A DNA stretch of 64,000 bases from Adhaeribacter soli (lineage in GTDB: Bacteria; Bacteroidota; Bacteroidia; Cytophagales; Hymenobacteraceae), in assembly GCF_008727925.1 (NCBI RefSeq), contig NZ_VTWT01000003.1:372001-436000 (forward strand). Direction: 5' to 3'. The translations under genes and the position numbers were made by a program. The notes beneath the pieces are model-generated. The model ran no database searches, was not told the origin of the DNA, and was given only the letters and a program-made list of their open reading frames with translations. Shown one piece after another: positions 27,812 through 35,997 of the stretch (positions are counted from its first letter, which is position 1; each line of letters begins with the position of its first letter).

Positions 27812-28525
27812 TCAGAACGGGGCGCTTTCCAGAAATTCCCGGTTTTCGGTAACGGTTTCCGGGGTTATTCTTTCCAGTTGCGGGTTTGGTTTGGAAAGGT
27901 TCAGGATGTAGCCCTGCATGAAGTTCAGGTTGTGCAGGTCGTGGGTGATGCAGAGGACGGTTTTCTGTTTTTCCTGTACCCATTCAGCTAAAATCCGGAA
28001 TACTTTTTTTTTGTGGTACACGTCAAGCTGCTGGGTAGGTTCGTCTAGAAGGCAGATGGCGGCATCCTGCAGCATAAGCTGGGCCAGCCATACGAGTTGT
28101 TGTTCTCCGCCGCTCAGGTCCGGGAAATTGCGTTCGGCCAGGTGGCTGATCTGGAGTTTCTGGAGTAAAAAAGCTACCGTTTCGTAATCCTGCTGCTCGT
28201 AATTCTGAAAGAAGCTTTTCTTCCGGAACATTCCCATTACCACCAGGTCTTTCACTTTTACCGGAAAGGTAACCACGTTTTTTTGCGGTAAATGCGCCAG
28301 TATGCCCTGGGCGGCAGCATTGGGAATTTGCTTCAGGTCCTTCCCCTGCAAAAGGATCTGGCCGGAATAGGGGAGTTGGTGAACAAACGTTTTGAACAGG
28401 GTACTTTTGCCGCAGCCGTTATGCCCTAGTACGGCAATAAAAGCCGGCTCCGGCACCGAAAAAAAAAGGTTGCGGATAAGCTTTCGCTCATACCCCGCAA
28501 CCAGATCTTTAACTTCTAAAACCAC
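27812..28525 (-). CDS. Orphan ABC transporter ATP-binding protein (FepC/BtuD-like)
   Basis: All ABC ATPase motifs are present in 237 residues: Walker A GHNGCGKST (about residue 34), Q-loop HLPQKN, signature LSGGEQQ, Walker B ICLLDEPTQQLD and the switch His in CITHDLHN. The overall pattern resembles importers of iron-siderophore or cobalamin type. No permease or binding-protein gene is adjacent, which is unusual because these subunits normally sit in one operon. The C-terminal tail (ERITPETVTENREFLESAPF) is unremarkable. It may serve a permease encoded elsewhere. Confidence 0.88.
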   Translation of the reverse strand: MVLEVKDLVAGYERKLIRNLFFSVPEPAFIAVLGHNGCGKSTLFKTFVHQLPYSGQILLQGKDLKQIPNAAAQGILAHLPQKNVVTFPVKVKDLVVMGMFRKKSFFQNYEQQDYETVAFLLQKLQISHLAERNFPDLSGGEQQLVWLAQLMLQDAAICLLDEPTQQLDVYHKKKVFRILAEWVQEKQKTVLCITHDLHNLNFMQGYILNLSKPNPQLERITPETVTENREFLESAPF

Positions 28526-28529
28526 TTTT

Positions 28530-28625
28530 TAATGATTAATGTTTAATGATTAATGATTAATAAAAAGCAATTAATAATTGCAGTTTTCAAACTATTAAAC
28601 ATTAATCAATATTCATTAACCATTA
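28530..28625. repeat. AT-rich TAATGATTAATG direct/inverted repeat
   Basis: Direct TTAATGATTAATG units (28530-28556) face CATTAATCAATATTCATTAA units (28600-28625), which are their approximate reverse complement. It occupies the gap between DUF2795 and the ABC ATPase. Confidence 0.6.
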
Positions 28626-28629
28626 AATT

Positions 28630-28851
28630 CTAGTACTCGTCTTCGTTGAACATGAAATCTTCTTTGGTCGGGTAATCCGGCCAGATTTCTTCAATGTTTT
28701 CGTACGGCTGGCCGTCGTCTTCCAGAGCCTGCAGGTTCTCTACCACTTCCATCGGGGCGCCGGAGCGAATAGAGTAATCGATCAACTCGTCTTTCGTGGC
28801 CGGCCAAGGCGCATCTTCCAGGTAGGAGGCTAATTCCAATGTCCAATACAT
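28630..28851 (-). CDS. DUF2795 domain protein
   Basis: The 73-residue acidic protein matches DUF2795 at full length: MYWTLELASYLEDAPWPATK, DELIDYSIRSGAPMEVVENL and the C-terminal EEIWPDYPTKEDF segment. The family is small, cytoplasmic and widespread in Bacteroidota, with no assigned function; the fold resembles a short helical domain. It could share a transcript with the ABC ATPase about 100 bases downstream, but the AT-rich repeat between them argues against tight coupling. A TATTTTTG box at 28896-28903 (minus) may be the promoter. Confidence 0.88.
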   Translation of the reverse strand: MYWTLELASYLEDAPWPATKDELIDYSIRSGAPMEVVENLQALEDDGQPYENIEEIWPDYPTKEDFMFNEDEY

Positions 28852-28895
28852 AGTAATCTGATTTAAATGAAATATCGGGTTTTTAAAATGGTTTG

Positions 28896-28903
28896 CAAAA
28901 ATA
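28896..28903 (-). promoter_or_regulatory. Possible DUF2795 promoter, -7 box TATTTTTG
   Basis: The minus-strand octamer matches TAnnTTTG about 45 bases upstream of the start. No -33 box is clear. Confidence 0.3.
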
Positions 28904-29023
28904 AAAGAATCCGGGTAAATACCAACTGAAATGGCTTTATTTAGCCCGTTTTTCTGTTTTTACCCTCACAACGTACAAAGCCCGGAAATGTTGGGTGTTT
29001 GCTTAAAAAAAAGTATGCTTTGG

Positions 29024-29794
29024 CTATGGTTTCTGGAAAAAGTAGTGTAGCCCTACCTGCAGGCCGCCCAGCACGTTGTAGCGGAGCGTATATTTGTCCA
29101 GATCGTTGGGGTGGGCCACTACTTCATCATCGTTTATGTTGGTCCAGCTGTAATTGAAACGCAGGTTGGCCGTTAAGTAAAGCTGGTCCGAAAGATCGTG
29201 CTCTACGCCGAAACCCAGTACTATCGAGGGGGCTATGTTGTTCAGTTTGTAGACGCCGGCATTTGCCGGATCCTTGTCGGATATGGTATACGTGCCGGCA
29301 GGTATGGTTTGTCCGTTATTTGGCATGTTCGGGTTCGAAACCACTACATTTTCATCGAAGGTATTCACTTCTTCGCCGCTCAGCAGGAAGGCTACCTGGG
29401 GACCAACGTGGATGTTAAAGCGGGTAGTGCCCGTGCCGGATAACTTAAAAAGCAGCGGAACCGCCAGGTATTTCAGGTCTATTTCTTTTTTACCGATCAC
29501 CCGGTTGTCGCTGTTAAGCAGGTCGTATTTGGCGCCCTGTTTGGAGTAGGCACCTTCCAGCTGCAACGAATGCCTGTCGTTGAACTTGTAGCCCAGTACC
29601 AGGCCGCCGGCCGGGCCGAAGGTTGCTTTATGGTCGTGGTGCTCGTTATTCTGCAATTCGTTGTCGATAATGATCCAGGTATTGTTGATGGCGGCCGCTG
29701 CCCCGATGTAAGGGCCAACCCCTTCGGATTGCGCACTGGCCAGGAACGGCATTATTCCGAAAAGGAACGCTAAAACAGGTAAGGCTTTTTTCAT
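29024..29794 (-). CDS. Outer-membrane beta-barrel protein (PorT-like), paralogue 1
   Basis: The 256-residue protein has a signal peptide (MKKALPVLAFLFGIMPFLAS, then AQS) and alternating hydrophobic/polar strands ending in an aromatic terminal strand (GGLQVGLHYFFQKP). It fits the outer_membrane_beta-barrel (PorT-type) family, with strand motifs such as AGGLVLGYKFNDRHSLQLEGAY and IDLKYLAVPLLFKLSG. The paralogue lies directly upstream at 30049-30897 and shares the same layout. The role is unknown; it should be a small outer-membrane barrel. Confidence 0.85.
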   Translation of the reverse strand: MKKALPVLAFLFGIMPFLASAQSEGVGPYIGAAAAINNTWIIIDNELQNNEHHDHKATFGPAGGLVLGYKFNDRHSLQLEGAYSKQGAKYDLLNSDNRVIGKKEIDLKYLAVPLLFKLSGTGTTRFNIHVGPQVAFLLSGEEVNTFDENVVVSNPNMPNNGQTIPAGTYTISDKDPANAGVYKLNNIAPSIVLGFGVEHDLSDQLYLTANLRFNYSWTNINDDEVVAHPNDLDKYTLRYNVLGGLQVGLHYFFQKP

Positions 29795-30048
29795 AGTTGT
29801 ACAGGGTTAAGAAGACATACAGTTTTCTCCCTACCGTACTACCGAAGGACCGAAATTGTTGTTAAATGCCCTGCTTTTTTAGTTTAGAGGCTACCGTTTT
29901 GGGTTTAAAAAGTGCTGGCATTTTTTAGGAAGGCCATTTTTCAGAACAGAAACAGAACAGCCTTAAAAGAAAATTCTTCTGCAACCCAGGCAATGCCCGT
30001 AGCTGCAGAAGAATTTATAAGTTTTAAGAATTGGTTTAGAGGAAAGGC

Positions 30049-30897
30049 CTAAAGATCGAAACGGTAGTGCAGGCCTAACTGGAACCCGCCGGTTACATTG
30101 TTGCGTGACTCGTAGTAGCCCCGCTCTTTCTCCATGTTTATCCAGCTATCGCTTCTGATATCGTTAAATCCGTAATAGAACCGCACGTTGGCGCTCAGGT
30201 ATAAGTTGTCGATAAGATCAGCTTCTAATCCCAGACCTAAGGCTGCGCCGATATCCGTTTTGTTGAAATTTGCTTTATCGTCGTTCTTATAAGTAGCATG
30301 GTCCGGACGGTTGTAAGTGCCGGCATTTAATACAATGCTTTTATTCGGTATTTCGAGATCAAGGGAAGTAGCAGGTGCATTTTCATAAACTTCCACATCC
30401 CCCGCCGTAAGGTCTGTGCTGCTCAGGCCGGCTCGCAAAACCGTACGTTCAGTTACCTGGTTTACTTCAGAACCCTTGCGCAGGAAATTGAACTGGGGGC
30501 CGAAATGAAAGTTAAACCGTACTTTTTCGCCGGTGGTAAATTTATAGAGCACCGGTACCGATGTGTATTGCAGTTCAATGCGTTTTTCCCCAACGGTTTT
30601 GGTATCGCCGCCGAAAATATTGCTTCCTTTAATATCGTATTCAGCTCCCATGTTGTTCTTGAAAACCTCTACCTGAATCGTAGAGCTGGGGTTGAACTTG
30701 TAGCCCAACACAACGCCGAATGGAGCGGAGTTCCAGGTGGTGCGGCTGTCATAGTTCGGGTCGTCATAAAGCTTGGAGTCGATCACCCAGGTGGTGTTGT
30801 AACCGGTTATCAGGCCAATATGCGGGCCTTTCTGAGCATTGGCTGCAAAGAACCCGCAGCTTAATAAGGCAGCGGCCAAAAGCGACTTTAATTTCAT
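30049..30897 (-). CDS. Outer-membrane beta-barrel protein (PorT-like), paralogue 2
   Basis: The 282-residue paralogue of the downstream gene shares strand motifs with it: GVVLGYKFNPSSTIQVEVF, IELQYTSVPVLYKF, FNFHFGPQFNFLRKGSEVN and the terminal GGFQLGLHYRFDL. A signal peptide (MKLKSLLAAALLSCGFFAAN, then AQK) is present. Tandem duplication followed by divergence explains the pair. It lies 37 bases downstream of the DUF349 gene and may be cotranscribed with it. Confidence 0.85.
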   Translation of the reverse strand: MKLKSLLAAALLSCGFFAANAQKGPHIGLITGYNTTWVIDSKLYDDPNYDSRTTWNSAPFGVVLGYKFNPSSTIQVEVFKNNMGAEYDIKGSNIFGGDTKTVGEKRIELQYTSVPVLYKFTTGEKVRFNFHFGPQFNFLRKGSEVNQVTERTVLRAGLSSTDLTAGDVEVYENAPATSLDLEIPNKSIVLNAGTYNRPDHATYKNDDKANFNKTDIGAALGLGLEADLIDNLYLSANVRFYYGFNDIRSDSWINMEKERGYYESRNNVTGGFQLGLHYRFDL

Positions 30898-30934
30898 AGA
30901 TTTTTAGTAGATAGAAGTATTATTGCAGCAGTTT

Positions 30935-32299
30935 TTATTCCTGACGGGTAGCGTTTTCGCTGCCGGCTTCCACGGTGGTTTCGGCGGAAGCGGCCGGACT
31001 GTTGTTCAGGCGGCTTTTCAGGAAATCGATCAGTTCGGTTTTGGTGGTTATTTTCCGGTTAAAGTTGCGGATCTTGCCCTGCAGCATGGTCCGGAAGGTT
31101 TCGTTGCTTGGCGCGGTGCTTAGTTTGCCTAAGTTGGTTTCCAGCACGTCCACTTCCTGCTTGTCGTACTTAATAAAGTCGCGAAGAGCGTTTATACGGG
31201 CATGGATCTGGTCAGCCGGGGAGTTCTTTTCGGCCGGCAGCGGCTTTTTGCGCATGTAGTGCTCCAGGCTGCTCATTTCAAACACTTTGTCGCAGGCAAT
31301 CATGAAACGTTCCCACACGCGGTCGCTTTCGGCGCCTTTGGCCGGGCCTACTTTTTTCCAGGTAGCCTGCAGTTCTTTGGCTTTGGTGGTGGCCTCCTGC
31401 ATGTTTTTCAGGTTCAGTAACTCTTCGGCTTCAACCACCAGTTGCTTTTTGCGGTTCAGGTTGTCTTCCATGAACTTCTCCTTGCTTTCCACCTTGGTTT
31501 CGGTAATGCGGTTTTTCAGGCGCTCAAAGAAATAGTTATGGGCGGCGCGGAATTTGGTCCAGAGCTCGTTGGAAGTTTTGCGAGGCAGGTTACCGCCCAC
31601 TTCTTTCCACTGGTTCTGCAGTTCTTTCAGCTTTTTGGTAGTGCCTTCAAAGTCGTCGGAATGTTTCAGTTCTTCCGATTGTGCGATCAGGGCCTTATAC
31701 TTATCCAGGGTGCGGTTAAGCATGGCGTGCTTGTCTTCGAAGAAGTCTTTTTTGCGGGTAAAGAAATGCTCTACGGCCGTGCGGAAACGCTCCTCAATTT
31801 CTTCGTTCAGGGCTTTTTCTACCGGTCCGGTCTTTATCCAGTTGGCGCGCAATTCTTTCAGGCGTTCCGAAGTCCCTTTCCAGTCGATGCTCTCCTGCAG
31901 GCCTTCGGCCTCGGTGATCATGGCAATTTTGGTGGAAAGGTTTTTGTCGCGGTTGCGGCTGATGGCGGCTTTAATTTCGTTTTCGGCATTGGTCAGGATC
32001 TTGTGCAGGGCCTCGAAATCGCCTACGGCATCGTACTTGCCGATCTGCTCTTTCAGGTGCATTACCTTCATCAGGAACGAGCCTTTATTTTCCGATTCCT
32101 CGATTTTCTTGATCAGGGCCATTACTTTTTCCTGGAACTGGTCGAACCGGTGGGCAAAATACACCAACGATTCATCTTCCACTTCCTTCACTTCACCAAC
32201 CTGCCGGGCCGGGAAGTCCATAAAAGGCTTAAGCCACACCTGATTGTCTTGGATGAAGCCGAATTTTTTCGCTTCTTCCAACAGATCCTTATTTTCCAT
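30935..32299 (-). CDS. DUF349 domain-containing coiled-coil protein
   Basis: The 454-residue, highly charged, helical protein has four or five tandem DUF349 units, each about 70 residues with a W-K-x-G or W-I-K-T-G core (LRANWIKTGPVEKALNEEI, LQNQWKEVGGNLPRK, LQATWKKVGPAKGAESDRVW). The family is cytoplasmic, common in Bacteroidota and of unknown function. The C-terminus is Ala/Glu-rich. It is divergent from ettA, with a 277-base spacer. Confidence 0.9.
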   Translation of the reverse strand: MENKDLLEEAKKFGFIQDNQVWLKPFMDFPARQVGEVKEVEDESLVYFAHRFDQFQEKVMALIKKIEESENKGSFLMKVMHLKEQIGKYDAVGDFEALHKILTNAENEIKAAISRNRDKNLSTKIAMITEAEGLQESIDWKGTSERLKELRANWIKTGPVEKALNEEIEERFRTAVEHFFTRKKDFFEDKHAMLNRTLDKYKALIAQSEELKHSDDFEGTTKKLKELQNQWKEVGGNLPRKTSNELWTKFRAAHNYFFERLKNRITETKVESKEKFMEDNLNRKKQLVVEAEELLNLKNMQEATTKAKELQATWKKVGPAKGAESDRVWERFMIACDKVFEMSSLEHYMRKKPLPAEKNSPADQIHARINALRDFIKYDKQEVDVLETNLGKLSTAPSNETFRTMLQGKIRNFNRKITTKTELIDFLKSRLNNSPAASAETTVEAGSENATRQE

Positions 32300-32576
32300 T
32301 TACTGGATAGCTAAATAGTTTGGAACAATTTTTTTACAAGATTATTAATTTCCGGTTATTTTCATAATTATATCCCTATTATAAATTTCCGATATTTGCC
32401 TTTTAATATTTTTTAGAGGCATTGCCGGAATAACCGGGTTATACTTACGGAAGGCAATTGTTTTAGATACCTTTACGAAACAATTTAAGCCTGAACCGGT
32501 TTGCAGATTTCTGCCGGCACCCAGGTTTTCGGATAGCTTCCGGAAAACGAATAACGATAAACGAATAACGAACAAT

Positions 32577-34241
32577 ATGAGCAACGAAACCATTATTTTC
32601 TCGATGGCCGGGGTGAGCAAGGTTTACCCGCCTCAGAAACAAGTACTGAAGAACATTTACCTTTCCTTTTTCTACGGCGCCAAGATCGGTGTTTTAGGTC
32701 TGAACGGTTCAGGTAAATCTTCTTTGCTGAAAATTATTGCCGGCGTAGACAAGCAGTTCCAGGGCGAAGTTGCTTTCAGCAAGGAATACAGCGTAGGCTA
32801 CCTGGAGCAGGAACCACAGCTCGATCCGACCAAAACGGTAAAAGACATTATTGAAGAAGGCGTTGCCGAAACGGTAGCGTTACTGAAAGAATTCGACCAG
32901 ATTAACGAAGCTTTCGGCGATGAGAATGCAGATTTCGATAAGTTACTGGCCCGCCAGGGCGAAGTGCAGGAAAAGCTCGACCACCTGGGCGCCTGGGAAC
33001 TCGACAACAAACTGGAGCGCGCCATGGATGCTTTGCGCACGCCGCCTTCCGAAGCCATTATCGGCAACCTTTCGGGCGGGGAAAAACGCCGCGTTGCGCT
33101 TTGCCGCTTATTGCTTCAGGAGCCGGATGTATTGCTTTTAGATGAGCCTACCAACCACCTCGATGCTGAAAGCGTGTTGTGGCTGGAGCAGCATTTGCAG
33201 CAGTACAAAGGAACCGTAATTGCCGTAACCCACGATAGATATTTCCTCGATAACGTGGCCGGCTGGATCCTAGAACTGGACCGCGGCGAAGGTATTCCGT
33301 GGAAAGGCAATTACTCGAGCTGGCTGGAGCAGAAAAGCAACCGCTTAGCTCAGGAAGAAAAAACCGAAAGCAAGCGTCAGAAAACCTTACAGCGCGAATT
33401 GGAATGGGCCCGGATGAGTCCGAAAGCGCGCCAGGCCAAATCGAAAGCGCGTTTGGGCAGCTACGAGAAAATGATGAACGAAGACGTAAAGGAAAAAGAG
33501 CAGAAGTTAGAACTCTTCATTCCGGATGGTCCGCGTTTGGGTAACCAGGTTATTGAAGTGGAAGGCTTAACCAAAGCTTTCGGCGATAAATTGCTGTTCG
33601 AAAACCTGACTTTCAACTTGCCGCCGGCGGGAATCGTGGGTATTATCGGGCCGAACGGTGCGGGTAAATCTACCCTGTTCCGTTTAATTACCGGCCGCGA
33701 AAAACCGGATGCCGGTACCATTACTGTGGGGCCGACCGTAGAAGTAGCCTACGTAGACCAGCAGCACGAAAGCCTCGATCCGAACAAATCCGTTTTCGAA
33801 ACCATTTCCGGCGGCACCGAAACCATGTTGCTGGCCGGCCGTCAGATCAACTCCCGTGCTTACGTAAGCAAGTTCAACTTTGCCGGCGCCGACCAGGAGA
33901 AAAAAGTAGGCGTGCTTTCCGGCGGGGAACGCAACCGCGTGCACCTGGCCATGACCTTAAAACAAGGCGCCAACTTACTCCTGCTCGATGAGCCAACCAA
34001 CGACCTGGACGTAAACGCGATCCGCGCTCTGGAAGATGCTTTAGAGAACTTTGCCGGTTGCGCCGTAATCATCTCCCACGACCGCTGGTTCCTTGATAGA
34101 ATTGCCACCCATATTTTAGCCTTCGAAGGCGAAAGCCAGGTAGTGTGGTTTGAAGGTAACTTCTCCGACTACGAAGAAGCCAAAAAGAAACGCCTCGGCG
34201 ATGTGGAACCGAAACGCATTCGTTATAAGAAACTGGTTTAG
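32577..34241 (+). CDS. ettA: Energy-dependent translational throttle protein EttA (ABC-F)
   Basis: The ABC-F protein of 554 residues has two ATPase domains. Walker A motifs are GLNGSGKSS and GPNGAGKST; signatures are LSGGEKRRVALC and LSGGERNRVHLA; Walker B motifs are VLLLDEPTNHLDAES and LLLLDEPTNDLDVNA. The linker has the EttA-type KSNRLAQEEKTESKRQK and KARLGSYEKMM segments. EttA binds the ribosomal E site and gates entry into elongation according to ATP/ADP ratio. Opening MSNETIIFSMAGVSKVYPP and length are typical. It is monocistronic, followed by an exceptionally long hairpin. Confidence 0.97.
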   Translation: MSNETIIFSMAGVSKVYPPQKQVLKNIYLSFFYGAKIGVLGLNGSGKSSLLKIIAGVDKQFQGEVAFSKEYSVGYLEQEPQLDPTKTVKDIIEEGVAETVALLKEFDQINEAFGDENADFDKLLARQGEVQEKLDHLGAWELDNKLERAMDALRTPPSEAIIGNLSGGEKRRVALCRLLLQEPDVLLLDEPTNHLDAESVLWLEQHLQQYKGTVIAVTHDRYFLDNVAGWILELDRGEGIPWKGNYSSWLEQKSNRLAQEEKTESKRQKTLQRELEWARMSPKARQAKSKARLGSYEKMMNEDVKEKEQKLELFIPDGPRLGNQVIEVEGLTKAFGDKLLFENLTFNLPPAGIVGIIGPNGAGKSTLFRLITGREKPDAGTITVGPTVEVAYVDQQHESLDPNKSVFETISGGTETMLLAGRQINSRAYVSKFNFAGADQEKKVGVLSGGERNRVHLAMTLKQGANLLLLDEPTNDLDVNAIRALEDALENFAGCAVIISHDRWFLDRIATHILAFEGESQVVWFEGNFSDYEEAKKKRLGDVEPKRIRYKKLV

Positions 34242-34254
34242 TTTTTTAGGTAGA

Positions 34255-34320
34255 AACGATAGCGATTTGAATAGAAAAGGCAGCCGGAAGGCTGCCTTTT
34301 CTATTCAAATCGCTATCGTT
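34255..34320 (+). terminator. Very long perfect hairpin after ettA
   Basis: Bases 34255-34285 and 34290-34320 are perfect reverse complements: a 31-bp stem with a GGAA tetraloop, centred on AAAAGGCAGCC/GGCTGCCTTTT. The inner part looks like an ordinary terminator. The outer part extends it with AACGATAGCGATTTGAATAG. It serves the convergent ettA and Fic genes. Confidence 0.85.
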
Positions 34321-34341
34321 AAGGTCCAATTAAAAACGATG

Positions 34342-35646
34342 TTAAAGCTTGTAACTTTTTAATACTTTATCAAAGCTCTTCGATTTAATAAAGCTCTGTT
34401 TTTTCTTATTGACTTGAATTACGTCTAGGAAGCCTAACTCAACGAGCATTTTAAGATCTGATCTGGCTGTAAAATTGGATATATTAAATCTGGTTTCAAT
34501 TTCTTTCGAGTTTAATGCCCGGTCTGGATCGTCATGTAGGATTTTCAGGATCTGAGCCATCCGGTCATTTACCTGGGGGATCTTCATGAACTTGGCGGCC
34601 TGAAAAACTTCCCTTTGTTTTCGATTAATATATTCTTTTAAGGCTTCGTAAGCCTTTTCCATTGTGTTGATGTGGTAGGTAATAAAGTAGCTTAAATCAT
34701 TATTATCTATTTCAGTATAAAGAAATGCTTTTTCATATTGAATTTTTGTATCCTTTATTATTCTGGAAATCGATAAGTATTCGGTTAGCCAATAGCCTTT
34801 TTTAAGCATATACCAATAAAATAGCGCTCTGGCAGTTCTCCCATTTCCATCGGTAAAGGGATGGATCCAGCCAACCATAAAATGGATAATGCAGCCTTTT
34901 ATAATCGGATGGATAAAATTCTCTGAGTCATTGTTAAAAAAGAAGCAGAGGTCTTTAATTAATTCTTCTAATTCAGTTTGGTGAGGTGGGGTATGTACAA
35001 TTTCGCTATCAATATGATTAACAACATGAACGTCATCATTATCTCTGAACCGGCCTTCATCTTCCGGGTCATCCAACGTTTTACTGGCTATTAATTTATG
35101 GATATAGAGAATTTTTTCCGGTGATATCTCTTCGTTTTTGAGCTGAATAATATGTTTCATGGTTGTAAAATTATTCATGATCATTTGTTCAGATTTATTT
35201 CTGGGCTTTTGCTCCTGTTGGATCATCTCCTTCGCTTTTTTCCGGGTAGTATTGGCTCCTTCCATCTGACTACTGGAAATAGCTTCTTCCATAATGGAGC
35301 TTATTATAAACTTCGTTTTGTCAGTTTCGGCAATTCCGATATTACTGCCTAAAGTGCCGCCAATATGCATATCGAATTGGTGCAAGGCTCGTTGCATAAA
35401 ATCGGTTATTACAAAATTGAAGGTAAAGTTGCCGAACTTTATTCTATCGGTTTTAAGGAATCGTTGAAACTTCACGGCGCTCCAGAGTTCTTCTGGAGTA
35501 TAATCTTTGCCTTTGGACTTGTATTTTATTTTATCCCAATATAGGTAGCTGTCCTGAATAGGTTTCAAAGTCCCATCAAGTTGAAGTTTTACCATTAAGG
35601 ATAAAATATTGTCGTTTTGTTTTGGCTTGGGCGCTTGTTCAATCAT
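34342..35646 (-). CDS. Fic family protein with C-terminal winged helix
   Basis: The 434-residue protein carries the Fic active-site loop HPFTDGNGRTAR near residue 258, used to transfer AMP or a related moiety to a hydroxyl side chain of a target protein. An N-terminal Fic_N-type region contains SSQMEG (about residue 126), which fits the inhibitory S/TxxxE(G/N) helix of class II Fic proteins and implies autoinhibition. The C-terminus has a winged helix-turn-helix (RFNISNFTARSDLKMLVELG), common in solitary DNA-associated Fic proteins. The target is unknown. A perfect 14-bp inverted repeat lies 28 bases upstream of the start. Confidence 0.92.
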   Translation of the reverse strand: MIEQAPKPKQNDNILSLMVKLQLDGTLKPIQDSYLYWDKIKYKSKGKDYTPEELWSAVKFQRFLKTDRIKFGNFTFNFVITDFMQRALHQFDMHIGGTLGSNIGIAETDKTKFIISSIMEEAISSSQMEGANTTRKKAKEMIQQEQKPRNKSEQMIMNNFTTMKHIIQLKNEEISPEKILYIHKLIASKTLDDPEDEGRFRDNDDVHVVNHIDSEIVHTPPHQTELEELIKDLCFFFNNDSENFIHPIIKGCIIHFMVGWIHPFTDGNGRTARALFYWYMLKKGYWLTEYLSISRIIKDTKIQYEKAFLYTEIDNNDLSYFITYHINTMEKAYEALKEYINRKQREVFQAAKFMKIPQVNDRMAQILKILHDDPDRALNSKEIETRFNISNFTARSDLKMLVELGFLDVIQVNKKKQSFIKSKSFDKVLKSYKL

Positions 35647-35997
35647 TTACATGGCATTTTGACAAGATTAGGTAAAAATTGCGAGATTATCGCAGAATCT
35701 CGCAATTTTAACAATCACAGTTCAGTGCATTGAAATAATTTTCCCTGTAGGTTTTGATCTTTCGAAGGAGAACTTCAAGCAGCGGCTTGGCTAAAGCCAT
35801 TCTCTAGCGCCATTTCAAGGATGTCCATACCGTTCGGACACGGACATGTAATAAAATCGCACTGTTCGAAAGCGAACATTTTAGAAAATCCATCTTTTTG
35901 TAATTTATTGAAATTCAGGTTTATGCAAACGCTATAAGATTCTGGCACAAAAGTAGAATACCGGCTGGCAAAATAATCACCCGCTAAATTCTACCTT
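35647..35997. other. Intergenic stretch between Fic and the outer-membrane receptor
   Basis: Apart from the 14-bp inverted repeat at 35675-35709 I see only short degenerate palindromes (GGCTAAAGCC near 35790, TCCATACCGTTCGGACA near 35823). No gene. Confidence 0.5.
35675..35709. promoter_or_regulatory. Perfect 14-bp inverted repeat upstream of the Fic gene
   Basis: AAAATTGCGAGATT (35675-35688) and AATCTCGCAATTTT (35696-35709) are exact reverse complements with a 7-base spacer. It could be an operator for the winged-helix Fic protein or a hairpin in its leader. Confidence 0.5.

Noticed and set aside
27812-28851. DUF2795 and the ABC ATPase as a functional operon
   Set aside because: Same strand, but separated by about 100 bases of AT-rich inverted repeat and functionally unrelated; the DUF2795 gene has its own possible promoter but nothing ties the two.
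31442-32314. 290-codon plus-strand frame opposite the DUF349 gene
   Set aside because: Phe/Leu-rich translation mirrors the Lys/Glu-rich helices of DUF349, the usual antisense effect.
32345-32620. 91-codon minus-strand frame between DUF349 and ettA
   Set aside because: It overlaps the ettA start and the AT-rich AATAACGA repeats, has no family resemblance, and its sequence looks like translated leader DNA.
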